Below, one piece after another: positions 25,552 to 33,861 of a stretch of 64,000 nt of DNA; within the stretch, counting starts at the first letter, position 1, and every line of letters starts with the position of its first letter. Source of the DNA: Sva-07 sp963716235 (GTDB lineage: Bacteria > Actinomycetota > Acidimicrobiia > Acidimicrobiales > Ilumatobacteraceae). The stretch is from the NCBI GenBank assembly GCA_963716235.1, contig CAVQTE010000002.1, positions 62,001 to 126,000 on the forward strand, in the 5' to 3' direction. The translations under genes and the position numbers were made by a program. The notes under the pieces were generated by a model that did not search any database, was not told where the DNA came from, and saw only the letters and a list, made by a program, of their open reading frames with translations.

Positions 25552-26355
25552 TCAGGGTGGAGCTACGAAGTCGATCAGTTGCTCGACTGCTCCGACCAGT
25601 TCGGGGCGGAGGTCGGCAAAGGTGTTCACGCGGTTGCGGAGTCTGGGCCAAAAGCCCTCGAAGGGCACGCCGAGCGCCGCACACATGCCCTCCTTCCAGG
25701 GCACGTCGCTCTTCGGCACGTCGGGCCACTCGTCGAGGCCGAGCACCTTGGGGCGGATACCGGCCCACACGTCGACGAAGGGGTGCCCGGTGATCAGCAC
25801 GTTCGGATCTCGCACGGTCTCTGCGATGCGGGTCTCCTTCGAGCCGGGCACCAGATGATCGAGCAACACGCCGAGTCGACGGTCGACGTCGGGCCCGAAG
25901 TCGGCCACCGCAGCGGCGAGGTCATCGGCGCCGTGGAGGGGTTCCACGACGATGCCGAGCTCGCGCAGGTCGTCGCCCCACACGTGTTCGAGCAGCTCCG
26001 CGTCGTGCTTGCCCTCCACCCAGATCCGGCTGGCCGCCGCCACTCGGGCCCGGCCGTCGCCGGCAACCGACCCTGACGCCGTGATGCGCTGGGTGGCGGC
26101 CGTCGCGGTCGAGGGCCGAACGAGTGTGACCGGTCGGCCATCGATCAGGAAGCCGCCCGGCTTCCAGGTGAAGTGCCGGATGTAGTCGTTGCGATCCTGC
26201 AGCGTCACGCCCTCGGCGCTCCAGCGGACCACGTCGCCACAGAAGTGACTTGCACGGTCCTCCACCGGCATGCCCATCTCGACCACCACGTCGGGGTAGC
26301 TCGGACCGCGACGCTGCGCGGCGAAGTCGTCGAGGATGTCGGTCTCGTAGGCCAC
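25552..26355 (-). CDS. DUF3097 family protein
   Basis: A 267-residue protein of the actinobacterial DUF3097 family. The diagnostic central segment reads ASRIWVEGKHDAELLEHVWG, followed by DDLRELGIVVEPLHGADDL, which resembles a Toprim-like nucleotide-processing fold (Glu and acidic residues). The function is unknown. The start is taken as GTG at 26355 (VAYETDILDD, the usual family N-terminus); a longer frame to 26487 would cover the palindrome and the divergent gene. It converges with hppA. Confidence 0.85.
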   Translation of the reverse strand: MAYETDILDDFAAQRRGPSYPDVVVEMGMPVEDRASHFCGDVVRWSAEGVTLQDRNDYIRHFTWKPGGFLIDGRPVTLVRPSTATAATQRITASGSVAGDGRARVAAASRIWVEGKHDAELLEHVWGDDLRELGIVVEPLHGADDLAAAVADFGPDVDRRLGVLLDHLVPGSKETRIAETVRDPNVLITGHPFVDVWAGIRPKVLGLDEWPDVPKSDVPWKEGMCAALGVPFEGFWPRLRNRVNTFADLRPELVGAVEQLIDFVAPP

Positions 26356-26397
26356 TCCCCCAGTGAAGCAGTCGGGTCGCCCGCGATGCCGGCATCC

Positions 26398-26426
26398 GTT
26401 CACGATGTGTCTGACACATCGTGAAC
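26398..26426. repeat. Palindrome with GTGTCTGACAC core in a divergent promoter region
   Basis: GTTCACGATGTGTC at 26398-26411 pairs perfectly with 26413-26426 around a single T. It lies between the divergent starts of the DUF3097 gene (26355) and the SDR gene (26453), so it is not a simple terminator. The core matches the palindromes at 35996, 41666, 46520 and 59187. Confidence 0.85.
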
Positions 26427-26452
26427 GTCGTCCGCTGTGCGAGCATGCCGAG

Positions 26453-27349
26453 ATGGAGAGCTTCACGGGCAAGGTCGCAGTCGTCACGGGCGGTGCGAGT
26501 GGGATGGGACGCGAACTCGTCCGGCAACTGACGGCGCAGGGATGTCACGTCGCGCTGTGCGATCTGTCGGTCGAGGAGATGGAGGAGACGAAACGCCTTG
26601 CCCTCGTCGATGCCCCCGAGGGCACCGTCGTGACCACGCATGTCTGCGACGTGTCCGACGAGGCGTCGCAGTTGGCGTTCCGTGACGCCGTGGTCGCGCA
26701 GCACCAGACCGACCACGTGAACCTGCTGTTCAACAACGCCGGCATCGGTGGCGGCGGCTCCATGATCACCGATCCCCGCGAGGTGTGGGAGCGGACCTTC
26801 AACGTCTGCTGGGGCGGCGTGTACCTCGGTGTGCGTACGTTCCTGCCGTTGGTGATCGCCTCCGACGAGGGCCACATCGTCAACACCTCCAGCGTCAACG
26901 GCTTCTGGGCGAGCATCGGACCCGACCGGCCACACACGGCCTACTCGGCGGCGAAGTTCGCCGTGAAGGGATTCTCCGAAGCACTGATCACCGACCTCCG
27001 CGTCAACGCGCCGCACGTCAAGGTGTCCGTCGTGATGCCCGGCCACATCGGCACGTCGATCGTCGAGAACTCGATGCGCCATGGCGCCCATGAACTCGAC
27101 ATGGAGACCGCCGAGATGGTGCAGCTGATGTCCGACATGTTCCGCGACCAGGCGCCGATGACCGCCGCCGAGGCGAGTACCGAGATCCTCGACGGGGTCC
27201 GTGAGGGCCGGTGGCGGATCCTGGTCGGCGACGACGCCCGCAAGCTCGACCTCGCGGTCCGCGCCAACCCCGAGATCGCCTACGAGTCGTTGACGCTCGG
27301 CGACCTCACCTCGTCCCAGGAGGGCACCCCCTTCAACCCGGCCGGCTGA
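26453..27349 (+). CDS. Short-chain dehydrogenase/reductase
   Basis: A 298-residue classical SDR. The Rossmann motif TGGASGMG (residues 12-19), NNAG, the catalytic Ser in VNTSSVNG, and YSAAK (Tyr-x3-Lys) are intact. An Asp after the second strand (LCDLS) suggests NAD preference. A C-terminal extension (about 215-298) is helical and ends in a linker. The substrate cannot be inferred. The gene diverges from DUF3097 and ends at a hairpin shared with the next, convergent gene. Confidence 0.9.
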   Translation: MESFTGKVAVVTGGASGMGRELVRQLTAQGCHVALCDLSVEEMEETKRLALVDAPEGTVVTTHVCDVSDEASQLAFRDAVVAQHQTDHVNLLFNNAGIGGGGSMITDPREVWERTFNVCWGGVYLGVRTFLPLVIASDEGHIVNTSSVNGFWASIGPDRPHTAYSAAKFAVKGFSEALITDLRVNAPHVKVSVVMPGHIGTSIVENSMRHGAHELDMETAEMVQLMSDMFRDQAPMTAAEASTEILDGVREGRWRILVGDDARKLDLAVRANPEIAYESLTLGDLTSSQEGTPFNPAG

Positions 27350-27354
27350 CCAAC

Positions 27355-27397
27355 GCTGTGAGCGATCCACGCGTCAGGCGCGTGCATCGCTCACAGC
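27355..27397. terminator. Bidirectional hairpin terminator, copy 2 of a repeated element
   Basis: GCTGTGAGCGATCCACGCG (27355-27373) pairs with 27379-27397 with one mismatch and a 5-base loop. It is nearly identical to the element at 19668-19710, including the flanks AACGCTGTGAGCGAT and CATCGCTCACAGCACGA. The stop of the minus-strand gene lies within the right arm. Confidence 0.8.
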
Positions 27398-28080
27398 ACG
27401 ACGTGGCGAGCTCGTTGGGCCCAACCGCGAGCGGTCAGGACGAGATCGCTGACGGTGCCGTCGGGGAACGCAAACGGTGCGCGCACGCCGGTGTGCGCGA
27501 TCACCTCGGGCAACTCCAGCGGCCCGAAACCAGCCGTCTCGGTCGTCCACCGATGCCACCGACGGGCCGGGACCTCGACCAGTTCGAGTCGCGACTCACC
27601 GTGGATGTCGATGGCGCCATGGACCACGCCATCCTGCTCGTAGCCAGCACCACTCGCGCTCGGTCCGGTCACCGTGGCGTCACGGGTCGCGTACCACTCG
27701 AGATCGAACGCGATCGGGGTCGGGTCGCCGTACGCGCGACCAAGTGCCTCATCGGGGTCGTCGATGGCCGAGGCATAGGTCTCGTTGCCGATCGACCACT
27801 GTTGCATCACGGCATCGCAGTGATGTTCGGCCCAGAGCGCCTCCCCCTTCACGATGAACGGGTCGGCGCGAACGCGCACGTCGAAGTCGGTGATGTGCAG
27901 GAGCGGCACGCCGCTGCGTGCGAGCGCCGACCAGTACCACGCAGTCCGCCCGAGGATTCGATGACCCGAGATCAGGCCGAGTCGCGCGTCGGGCGTCCAC
28001 GCGGCGAACACCCATTCCTCGATCGCGGCTCCGAGGTGGCGGCCGTCGTGGTGTTCGTCGTGGTGTTCGTCGGCGAGCAT
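27391..28080 (-). CDS. Hypothetical protein with His-rich N-terminus
   Basis: A 229-residue protein not recognised. It has no signal peptide or membrane helices. The N-terminus is His/Asp-rich (DEHHDEHHDGRHLG). The body is rich in predicted strands with many Trp residues (EEWVFAAWTPD, RTAWYWSAL, RWHRWTTE), which could fit a lipocalin or beta-barrel fold such as AttH/CrtC-like proteins; this is a weak guess. It starts 20 bases from the divergent SCP2-like gene, implying a shared promoter region, and ends inside the hairpin at 27355-27397. Confidence 0.6.
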   Translation of the reverse strand: MLADEHHDEHHDGRHLGAAIEEWVFAAWTPDARLGLISGHRILGRTAWYWSALARSGVPLLHITDFDVRVRADPFIVKGEALWAEHHCDAVMQQWSIGNETYASAIDDPDEALGRAYGDPTPIAFDLEWYATRDATVTGPSASGAGYEQDGVVHGAIDIHGESRLELVEVPARRWHRWTTETAGFGPLELPEVIAHTGVRAPFAFPDGTVSDLVLTARGWAQRARHVVL

Positions 28081-28100
28081 GATCAGGCAGACTACGAACC

Positions 28101-28493
28101 ATGATCCGCTATCTCAGTCTCGACTGGATCAATGCCCTCTCCGATGAGGTCACCGCGAGCGACAACATGCGCGAGATCGCCGAGTCGCACAGCATCGGCG
28201 TGACCCAGGTGGTGAGTGACGGCCCCGAGGGTGACGTGATCTACCACCTGAGTGTCGGCGACGGTGATGCGTCGTTCGGCGCGGGGCCCGCGGACCCCGA
28301 GGACGTGAAGATGGAGCAGGACTGGGACACGGCCGTGGCGGTGGCCAACGGGGAACTCAACGCCCAGGAGGCGTTCATCAGTGGGCGCATACGGTTGTTC
28401 GGCGACCAGCAGAAGCTGCTCGATTCCCAGCCCGTGTTCGGCGCGCTCGACGCCGTCTTCGCATCCGTTCGTGAACGCACCCGCTACGACTGA
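28101..28493 (+). CDS. SCP2-like sterol-binding domain protein
   Basis: A 130-residue single-domain protein resembling the SCP-2 sterol/lipid carrier family. The pattern of strands is followed by a QEAFISGRIRLFGDQQKLL segment, the lipid-cavity helix region typical of bacterial SCP2 proteins. It probably binds a fatty acyl or other lipid ligand in the cytoplasm. It is followed after 5 bases by the DNA glycosylase gene, so the two are likely transcribed together without an obvious functional link. Confidence 0.75.
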   Translation: MIRYLSLDWINALSDEVTASDNMREIAESHSIGVTQVVSDGPEGDVIYHLSVGDGDASFGAGPADPEDVKMEQDWDTAVAVANGELNAQEAFISGRIRLFGDQQKLLDSQPVFGALDAVFASVRERTRYD

Positions 28494-28498
28494 CGTCC

Positions 28499-29365
28499 AT
28501 GCCCGAGATGCCCGAGATCCAGGCGCACGCCGAGCGCCTGACCGCCCAGTTCGCCGGGCGCGTCCTCACCGGGTTCACCCCGTTCAACTTCACTGCGCTC
28601 AAGACCGCGACGCCCCCACCATCGCAGGCATACGGCCAGCCGCTGATCGATGTCGGCCGGCGCGGCAAGTACCTCCTCGCCCACTTCGAACCCGTCACGT
28701 TCGTGGTGCACCTGATGCAGGGCGGCCGGCTGCTGCCCGACGAGAAGCGCTCGGCGAAGCCGCGAGGCGGGCAGGCCCGGTTCAGCTTCGCGCCGACCGA
28801 ACTCGCCGACGGGACGATCGACGAGACCGCGCTGCTGCTCACCGAGCAGGGCAAGGAGCGCAGAGCCGGCGTGTGGTGCATCCCGAGCGATTCCGTGCTG
28901 GCCGTGCCACCGCTCGATCGGCTCGGCCCGGAAGCGGCCACGATCACCGACACCGACCTCGCCGCACTGTTCGCCGCCAACTCGATGCGAGTGCACGGCT
29001 TCCTACGCGATCAGCGCATGATCGCCGGCATCGGCCGACGCCTCGCCAACGAGGTGTGCCACCGGGCGAAGGTGTCACCGTTCGCCAACACCCGCAAGCT
29101 CGGTGCCGACGGCGCCGTCACCATCGCTGCAGCGATTCGATCGTGCATCGACGAGGGCCTCGCGGATGAGCGGTCGCGCGGCGAGATGAGCCCGTCGAAG
29201 GAGCGACCCGCAGCGATGCACGGTCGCACCGGCGAGGCGTGCCCGGACTGTGGCGACACCGTCCGCGCCGTGGAGTACTCCGGTTACACGGTCAACTACT
29301 GCGCCACGTGCCAGACGGCCGGCAAGGTGCTCGCCGACAACACGACCAGCAAATTCCTGAAGTAG
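28499..29365 (+). CDS. Fpg/Nei family DNA glycosylase
   Basis: A 288-residue bifunctional base-excision repair glycosylase/AP lyase. The N-terminus MPEMPEIQ gives the catalytic Pro2 and Glu3; the DNA-phosphate lysine is in GRRGKYLL. The helix-two-turn-helix region is RMIAGIGRRLANEV. A C-terminal zinc finger uses CPDC and CATC. Both MPEM at 28499 and MPEI at 28508 could supply Pro-Glu; the first matches the MPELPEVE pattern of the family. Whether it prefers oxidised purines (Fpg) or pyrimidines (Nei) is not clear. Confidence 0.88.
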   Translation: MPEMPEIQAHAERLTAQFAGRVLTGFTPFNFTALKTATPPPSQAYGQPLIDVGRRGKYLLAHFEPVTFVVHLMQGGRLLPDEKRSAKPRGGQARFSFAPTELADGTIDETALLLTEQGKERRAGVWCIPSDSVLAVPPLDRLGPEAATITDTDLAALFAANSMRVHGFLRDQRMIAGIGRRLANEVCHRAKVSPFANTRKLGADGAVTIAAAIRSCIDEGLADERSRGEMSPSKERPAAMHGRTGEACPDCGDTVRAVEYSGYTVNYCATCQTAGKVLADNTTSKFLK

Positions 29366-29388
29366 TGCCGGCCGAATACGCTCGCAGC

Positions 29389-30105
29389 ATGCCGATCCAT
29401 CTGCGCGCCGAGCCCGGCGACTACGCCCCCAACGTCCTGTGTCCGGGCGATCCCCTCCGGGCCGAGTACATCGCCGAGACCTTCTTCGACCCCGGCGCCC
29501 GCCAGGTGAACGCCGAGCGCGGCATGCTGGGGTTCACGGGTACGTTCGAGGGTCAGCCGATCAGCGTCCAGTCGACGGGCATGGGATGCCCGAGCGCGGG
29601 GATCGTGTTCGAGGAACTGATCATGTTGGGCGCCACCCGCCTGATCCGGGTGGGCACGTGCGGTGGTCTGGGCAATGCCATGGCGATGGGCGACACGGTC
29701 ATCGGGATCGCTGCGTCGAGTGACGACCAGACCCCGTTGCGGTACGCCGCGATGGAGGGTTATGCACCGAGTGCGACGTTCGGCCTCGTCGAGACTGCCG
29801 CCCGGCTGAGTCGAGACGGAGCTGCCGGCGCCGTCCACGTCGGGCCGGTCGTCACCTCCGGGTTGTTCTACGATCCGGACCCCACGACGTTCGCCCGGTG
29901 GAAGCGGCTCGGCCACATCGGCGTCGAGATGGAGGCGGCAATGATGTACACCATCGCTGCAGTCAAGGGGATCGAGGCGCTCGCGATCATGACCGTCAGC
30001 GACCTGCTGGGTGAGTCGGGCGACACGGTCAGGATCAGCGACGACGACCTCAGGGCGGGCGTCGATCAGATGATGCGCATCAGTTGTGCGGTCGCCGTGT
30101 CATGA
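29389..30105 (+). CDS. deoD: Purine-nucleoside phosphorylase (DeoD type)
   Basis: A 238-residue enzyme of the hexameric PNP/uridine phosphorylase superfamily that cleaves purine nucleosides with phosphate. Family motifs in order: CPGDPLRA (phosphate site), STGMGCPSAGI, RVGTCGGL (phosphate/ribose), and GVEMEAAMMY with the Met-Glu that binds ribose, then the MTVSD region, where DeoD has the catalytic Asp. It starts 23 bases after the glycosylase stop in the same direction. The length matches E. coli DeoD (239). Confidence 0.92.
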   Translation: MPIHLRAEPGDYAPNVLCPGDPLRAEYIAETFFDPGARQVNAERGMLGFTGTFEGQPISVQSTGMGCPSAGIVFEELIMLGATRLIRVGTCGGLGNAMAMGDTVIGIAASSDDQTPLRYAAMEGYAPSATFGLVETAARLSRDGAAGAVHVGPVVTSGLFYDPDPTTFARWKRLGHIGVEMEAAMMYTIAAVKGIEALAIMTVSDLLGESGDTVRISDDDLRAGVDQMMRISCAVAVS

Positions 30106-30161
30106 TTTGGTGACCCGGCCTCCACCGGGAACTTCTCTGACCCCGGGAGCGTCCAACCACC

Positions 30162-30938
30162 ATGATTCCTCGCACAGCAATCGCCCTTGTCGCCCTCTCC
30201 GCCCTTGCCCTTGCCGCCTGCGGCAGCGACGATGACTCGGCCTCCGGCTCTGCACCGACGCCCGAGGAGCTCGCCGGGCAGGCCTTCGAATCGACCGACG
30301 TCACGGGGTACGACCTCGTGGAAGGAACCACGATCACGCTCGGCTTCGAGGCCGACACGGTCGGCGCCCAGGGTGGCTGCAACACCCAGAGCGGTGGCTA
30401 CACGATCTCCGACGGAACACTCGAGGTCTCTACGATGGCCTCGACCATGATGGCCTGCGAGAAGGCGCTGATGGACCAGGACACCTGGGTCAGCGAGTTC
30501 CTCACGAGCAGCCCGGAGATCTCCCTCGACGGCGGCACGCTCACCTTGACGGGTTCGGATGCAACCATCAGCCTCGAGGCCAAGACCGCACCCCCGCTCG
30601 AAGGCACCACCTGGGTCCTGACCGGTACCGTCGCGACGGAAGCGGTTTCGTCGCTGCCCGCCGGCGCCGAGGCGTCGCTCACCATCACCGACGGGCAGGC
30701 GGCGATCAGCACGGGCTGCAACAGCGGATCGACGAGCGTCGAGATCACCGACACCACGATGACCTTCGGGCCGGTGGCGTTGACCATGATGGCCTGCGAG
30801 GAGGAGCTGGCGGCGCTCGAGGCCAGCGTCGTCGCCGTGCTCGACGGTGAAGTCACCTACGAGGTCACCGGCGACACGCTGTCGATCCGCAAGGCCGGCG
30901 CCGACGGCGAGATCGGCCTGGAGTACACCGCCGGCTGA
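30162..30938 (+). CDS. Lipoprotein with two META domains
   Basis: A 258-residue secreted lipoprotein. The signal peptide ends in the lipobox LAAC (Cys20). Two META (HslJ-like) domains follow, about 35-140 and 143-258. Each carries the recurring sequence pattern TMMAC and a GCN turn (GGCNTQSGGY, GCNSGSTSV). HslJ/META proteins are linked to stress and motility, but the molecular function is unknown. It lies upstream of the iron transporter in the same direction with an 87-base gap that contains the transporter's own operator, so it is probably a separate unit. Confidence 0.85.
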   Translation: MIPRTAIALVALSALALAACGSDDDSASGSAPTPEELAGQAFESTDVTGYDLVEGTTITLGFEADTVGAQGGCNTQSGGYTISDGTLEVSTMASTMMACEKALMDQDTWVSEFLTSSPEISLDGGTLTLTGSDATISLEAKTAPPLEGTTWVLTGTVATEAVSSLPAGAEASLTITDGQAAISTGCNSGSTSVEITDTTMTFGPVALTMMACEEELAALEASVVAVLDGEVTYEVTGDTLSIRKAGADGEIGLEYTAG

Positions 30939-31002
30939 GCGACCCGGGGTCCCGGCAGAGCCTCCAGGTCGTGATGTGTTCGGCGGCACGCCCGAACGCT
31001 AG

Positions 31003-31020
31003 GGTTAGGGCGCCCTAACC
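31003..31020. promoter_or_regulatory. DtxR/IdeR-like iron box
   Basis: GGTTAGGGCGCCCTAACC is a perfect 18-bp palindrome 23 bases before the transporter start. The TTAGG/CCTAA halves resemble the iron-dependent regulator box (TTAGGTTAGSCTAACCTAA), although the centre differs. Position over the presumed promoter fits repression by iron-loaded DtxR/IdeR. Confidence 0.65.
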
Positions 31021-31043
31021 TTCCGATGACAGGAGCCCTCCCA

Positions 31044-32111
31044 ATGCGCCGGACACCACGACTGCTCGTCGCCGTGCTCGCACTCGGACTCGTTGCCGCT
31101 GCGTGCGGGAGCGATTCCGACGACACCGGCGCCACCATCCCTGGCACCCCCGGCACCGGGAACACGGCTGCAGACGACTCGTCGGACACCGGCACCGTGA
31201 CGGTCTACTCCGGTCGCGGTGAGGATCTCGTTGGACCCCTCATCGAGATGTTCGAGAACGAGACCGGCATCGACACCGAGGTCCGCTACGGCGACTCCGC
31301 CGAGATGCTGCTGCTCATCCAGGAGGAAGGTGACAACTCGCCGGCCGACGTCTACTACTCCCAGGGAGCAGGCTTCCTGGGAGAGCTGTCGTCGAACGAC
31401 GCGCTGCTGACGCTGCCGGACGAGTTGCTCGAGCAGGTCCCCCCGGCGCTGCGCTCCCCCAATGACGACTGGGTCGGGCTGTCGGGTCGGGCCCGAACCG
31501 TCGTCTACAACACCGACGAACTCACCGAGGACGACGTCCCCGACTCGATCCTCGAATTCACCGACCCGGAGTGGGAAGGGCGCATCGGGTACGCGCCGAC
31601 CAACGCCTCGTTCCAGGATTTCGTCACCGCCCTGCGCTTCCTGGAGGGCGAGGACGCCACACGCGCCTGGCTCGAAGGCATCGTGGCCAACGCTGTGCCG
31701 TACGAGAACAACACCGCAGTCGTCGAAGCCGTCGCCGCTGGTGAAGTGTCTGTGGGCTTCGTCAACCACTACTACGTGTATCCCTTCCTCGCCGAGGACC
31801 CGGACTACCCGGCAGCCAACAAGTTCTACGCCGCCGACGATCCGGGCTCGCTCGTCAACATCGCCGGCGCCGGCGTCCTGGCGACGACCGACGAGGAAGC
31901 CGGCGCGCTCGCCCTCATCGAGTTCCTGCTGTCGCCGACCGCGCAGGCGTACTTCGCGACCGAGACCTTCGAGATCCCGGTCACCGGTGACGTCGAGGTT
32001 CCCGAGGGCGTGCCCACGCTGGATTCGGTGAACCTGCCCGAGTTCGACCTCAACCAGCTCCTCGACCTGCAGGGAACAGTCGACCTGCTGATCGAGGTCG
32101 GGGCCCTGTGA
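31044..32111 (+). CDS. Ferric iron ABC transporter substrate-binding lipoprotein
   Basis: A 355-residue lipoprotein of the FbpA/FutA class (periplasmic-binding type II). The signal peptide ends in lipobox VAAAC; a Thr/Gly linker follows. The fold begins TVTVYSGRGEDLV and contains SPADVYYSQGAGFLGEL. The adjacent tyrosines in NHYYVYPF match the iron-coordinating pair of FbpA-type proteins. The start at 31044 has the ribosome site AGGAG 8 bases upstream and is preferred over the ATG at 31026. The DtxR-like palindrome supports iron as the ligand; thiamine or 2-aminoethylphosphonate relatives are less likely. Confidence 0.88.
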   Translation: MRRTPRLLVAVLALGLVAAACGSDSDDTGATIPGTPGTGNTAADDSSDTGTVTVYSGRGEDLVGPLIEMFENETGIDTEVRYGDSAEMLLLIQEEGDNSPADVYYSQGAGFLGELSSNDALLTLPDELLEQVPPALRSPNDDWVGLSGRARTVVYNTDELTEDDVPDSILEFTDPEWEGRIGYAPTNASFQDFVTALRFLEGEDATRAWLEGIVANAVPYENNTAVVEAVAAGEVSVGFVNHYYVYPFLAEDPDYPAANKFYAADDPGSLVNIAGAGVLATTDEEAGALALIEFLLSPTAQAYFATETFEIPVTGDVEVPEGVPTLDSVNLPEFDLNQLLDLQGTVDLLIEVGAL

Positions 32112-32148
32112 TCCCCTCGCAGGCACCGTCCTCTGGTCGGCGCCTGTC

Positions 32149-33861
32149 GTGACGAACGCGCTCCTCGACGCGCCGGTGGTGAGTCCGGCCCCTGCGGGTC
32201 GGGGCCAGGCGCGGCCCAATGTGCCCGACACTCCCGTCGTCAGGATGTTGGCGCTGCTCGTCGGCGTCAGCGCGGCCATCCCGCTCGGGTACCTGGTGGT
32301 CAGGGTGTGGGAGCTCGGGTGGACCGAGACCTGGGAGATCGCCACATCGACGCGCACGCGCACCGTGCTGGTCGACACGATCGTGCTCGCGATCGCCGTC
32401 ACGCTTGCCGCGCTCGTGATCTCGTTGCCGCTCGCCTGGTTGACGACGCGCACCGACCTGCCGGCACGGCGTACGTGGGTGCTGCTCACCGCGCTGCCGT
32501 TGGCCATCCCCACCTATGTCGGCGCCTTCGCCATGATCGGCGCGCTCGGCCCACGCGGCATCGTGCAGGGCTGGCTGGAACCGCTCGGCGTCGATCGACT
32601 CCCGTCGATCTACGGGTTCGGGGGCGCGTTCGTCGTACTCACGCTGTTCACCTACCCCTACCTGCTGCTCACCGTGCGCGCGGCGTACAGCCGGCTCGAT
32701 CCGAGTCTCGAGGAGGCGAGCCGGACGCTCGGTCGCAACTCGCTGGTGACCTTCGTGCGGGTGGTCGTGCCGCAGCTGAAACCGGCGATCGCCGCCGGAT
32801 CGCTCCTCATCGCGTTGTACGTGCTCTCGGACTTCGGCGCGGTGTCCATGCTCCGGTACGACACCTTCACGCGGGCGATCTACGTCCAGTACCGAGGCGG
32901 GCTCGACCGCGGTGCGGCGGCAGTGATGGGCATGATGCTCGTCATTCTCACGATCACCGTCCTCGCCGCCGAACAGCGGTTGCGAGGGCCCGAGTCGCTG
33001 CACCGGCTCCACGGTTCGGGCGCCCGCACGGCCGCCACGGTCCACCTCGGTCCCTGGCGGTGGGTCGCGGCTGCGGCATGTGCGCTCGTGGTGACGGTCG
33101 CGCTGCTGATCCCGCTCGGTGTCATCGGGTACTGGTTGTGGCGCGGCACCCGGGTGGGGGAGCCGTGGTTCCCGCTGTGGTCGCTCGTCGTGAACAGCCT
33201 GTGGGCGTCGACGCTCGGCGCCGTGCTCACCGTGGCGTGCGCCTGGCCGGTGGCGATGCTCGCGGTCCGCTCGCCGGGCCGATCGTCGCGGCTCATCGAA
33301 CGGCTCTCGTGGTCGGGGCACGCCCTGCCCGGCATCGTCGTCGCGTTGGCGCTGGTCTTCTTCGGAGCCAAGTACGTGCCCTGGGCCTACCAGACGATGG
33401 CAATGCTGGTGTTCGCCTACATGGTGCTCTTCCTACCGCAGGCGATCGGGGCCATCCGGTCGTCGCTGCTGCAGATGACGCCGTCGGTGGAGGAGGCTGC
33501 GCATCTGCTCGGTTCAGGATCGTTCACGACCTTCCGGCGCGTGGTCCTCCCGCTGACCCGGCCTGGTGTAACGGCCGGCGCCGCGCTCGTGTTCCTCACG
33601 TGCATGAAGGAGTTGCCGGCCACGCTGCTGCTGGCACCGACCGAGTTCAGCACCCTCGCGACCCGTGTGTGGACGGCATCGAACGAGGCGTTCCTGGCGC
33701 GAGCAGCAGCGCCGGCACTGGCGCTGGTGCTGCTGTCATCGCTCCCGATGCTCGTACTCGTCCGGCGGGAGCGCCCCGCTTCTCGTGGTGAGGTCGTCGT
33801 GGATCAGTCGACCGGGAACGCCGGCGCGGACACCGCGATCGAACGCACGCCGACGCGCTGA
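32149..33861 (+). CDS. Iron ABC transporter permease (two fused permease halves)
   Basis: A 570-residue membrane protein with about 12 helices, formed of two permease domains, as in FbpB. Each half has an EAA-type loop: EEASRTLGRNSLVTF and EEAAHLLGSGSFTTF, which contact the ATPase dimer. The start is GTG at 32149, 37 bases after the binding-protein stop. Its last 58 bases overlap the end of the ATPase gene on the opposite strand, so the transporter is split between two converging transcripts. Confidence 0.9.
   Translation: MTNALLDAPVVSPAPAGRGQARPNVPDTPVVRMLALLVGVSAAIPLGYLVVRVWELGWTETWEIATSTRTRTVLVDTIVLAIAVTLAALVISLPLAWLTTRTDLPARRTWVLLTALPLAIPTYVGAFAMIGALGPRGIVQGWLEPLGVDRLPSIYGFGGAFVVLTLFTYPYLLLTVRAAYSRLDPSLEEASRTLGRNSLVTFVRVVVPQLKPAIAAGSLLIALYVLSDFGAVSMLRYDTFTRAIYVQYRGGLDRGAAAVMGMMLVILTITVLAAEQRLRGPESLHRLHGSGARTAATVHLGPWRWVAAAACALVVTVALLIPLGVIGYWLWRGTRVGEPWFPLWSLVVNSLWASTLGAVLTVACAWPVAMLAVRSPGRSSRLIERLSWSGHALPGIVVALALVFFGAKYVPWAYQTMAMLVFAYMVLFLPQAIGAIRSSLLQMTPSVEEAAHLLGSGSFTTFRRVVLPLTRPGVTAGAALVFLTCMKELPATLLLAPTEFSTLATRVWTASNEAFLARAAAPALALVLLSSLPMLVLVRRERPASRGEVVVDQSTGNAGADTAIERTPTR

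Noticed and set aside
30114..30129. Small CCCGG/CCGGG hairpin before the META lipoprotein gene
   Set aside because: Only a 5-bp stem, expected by chance at this GC content.
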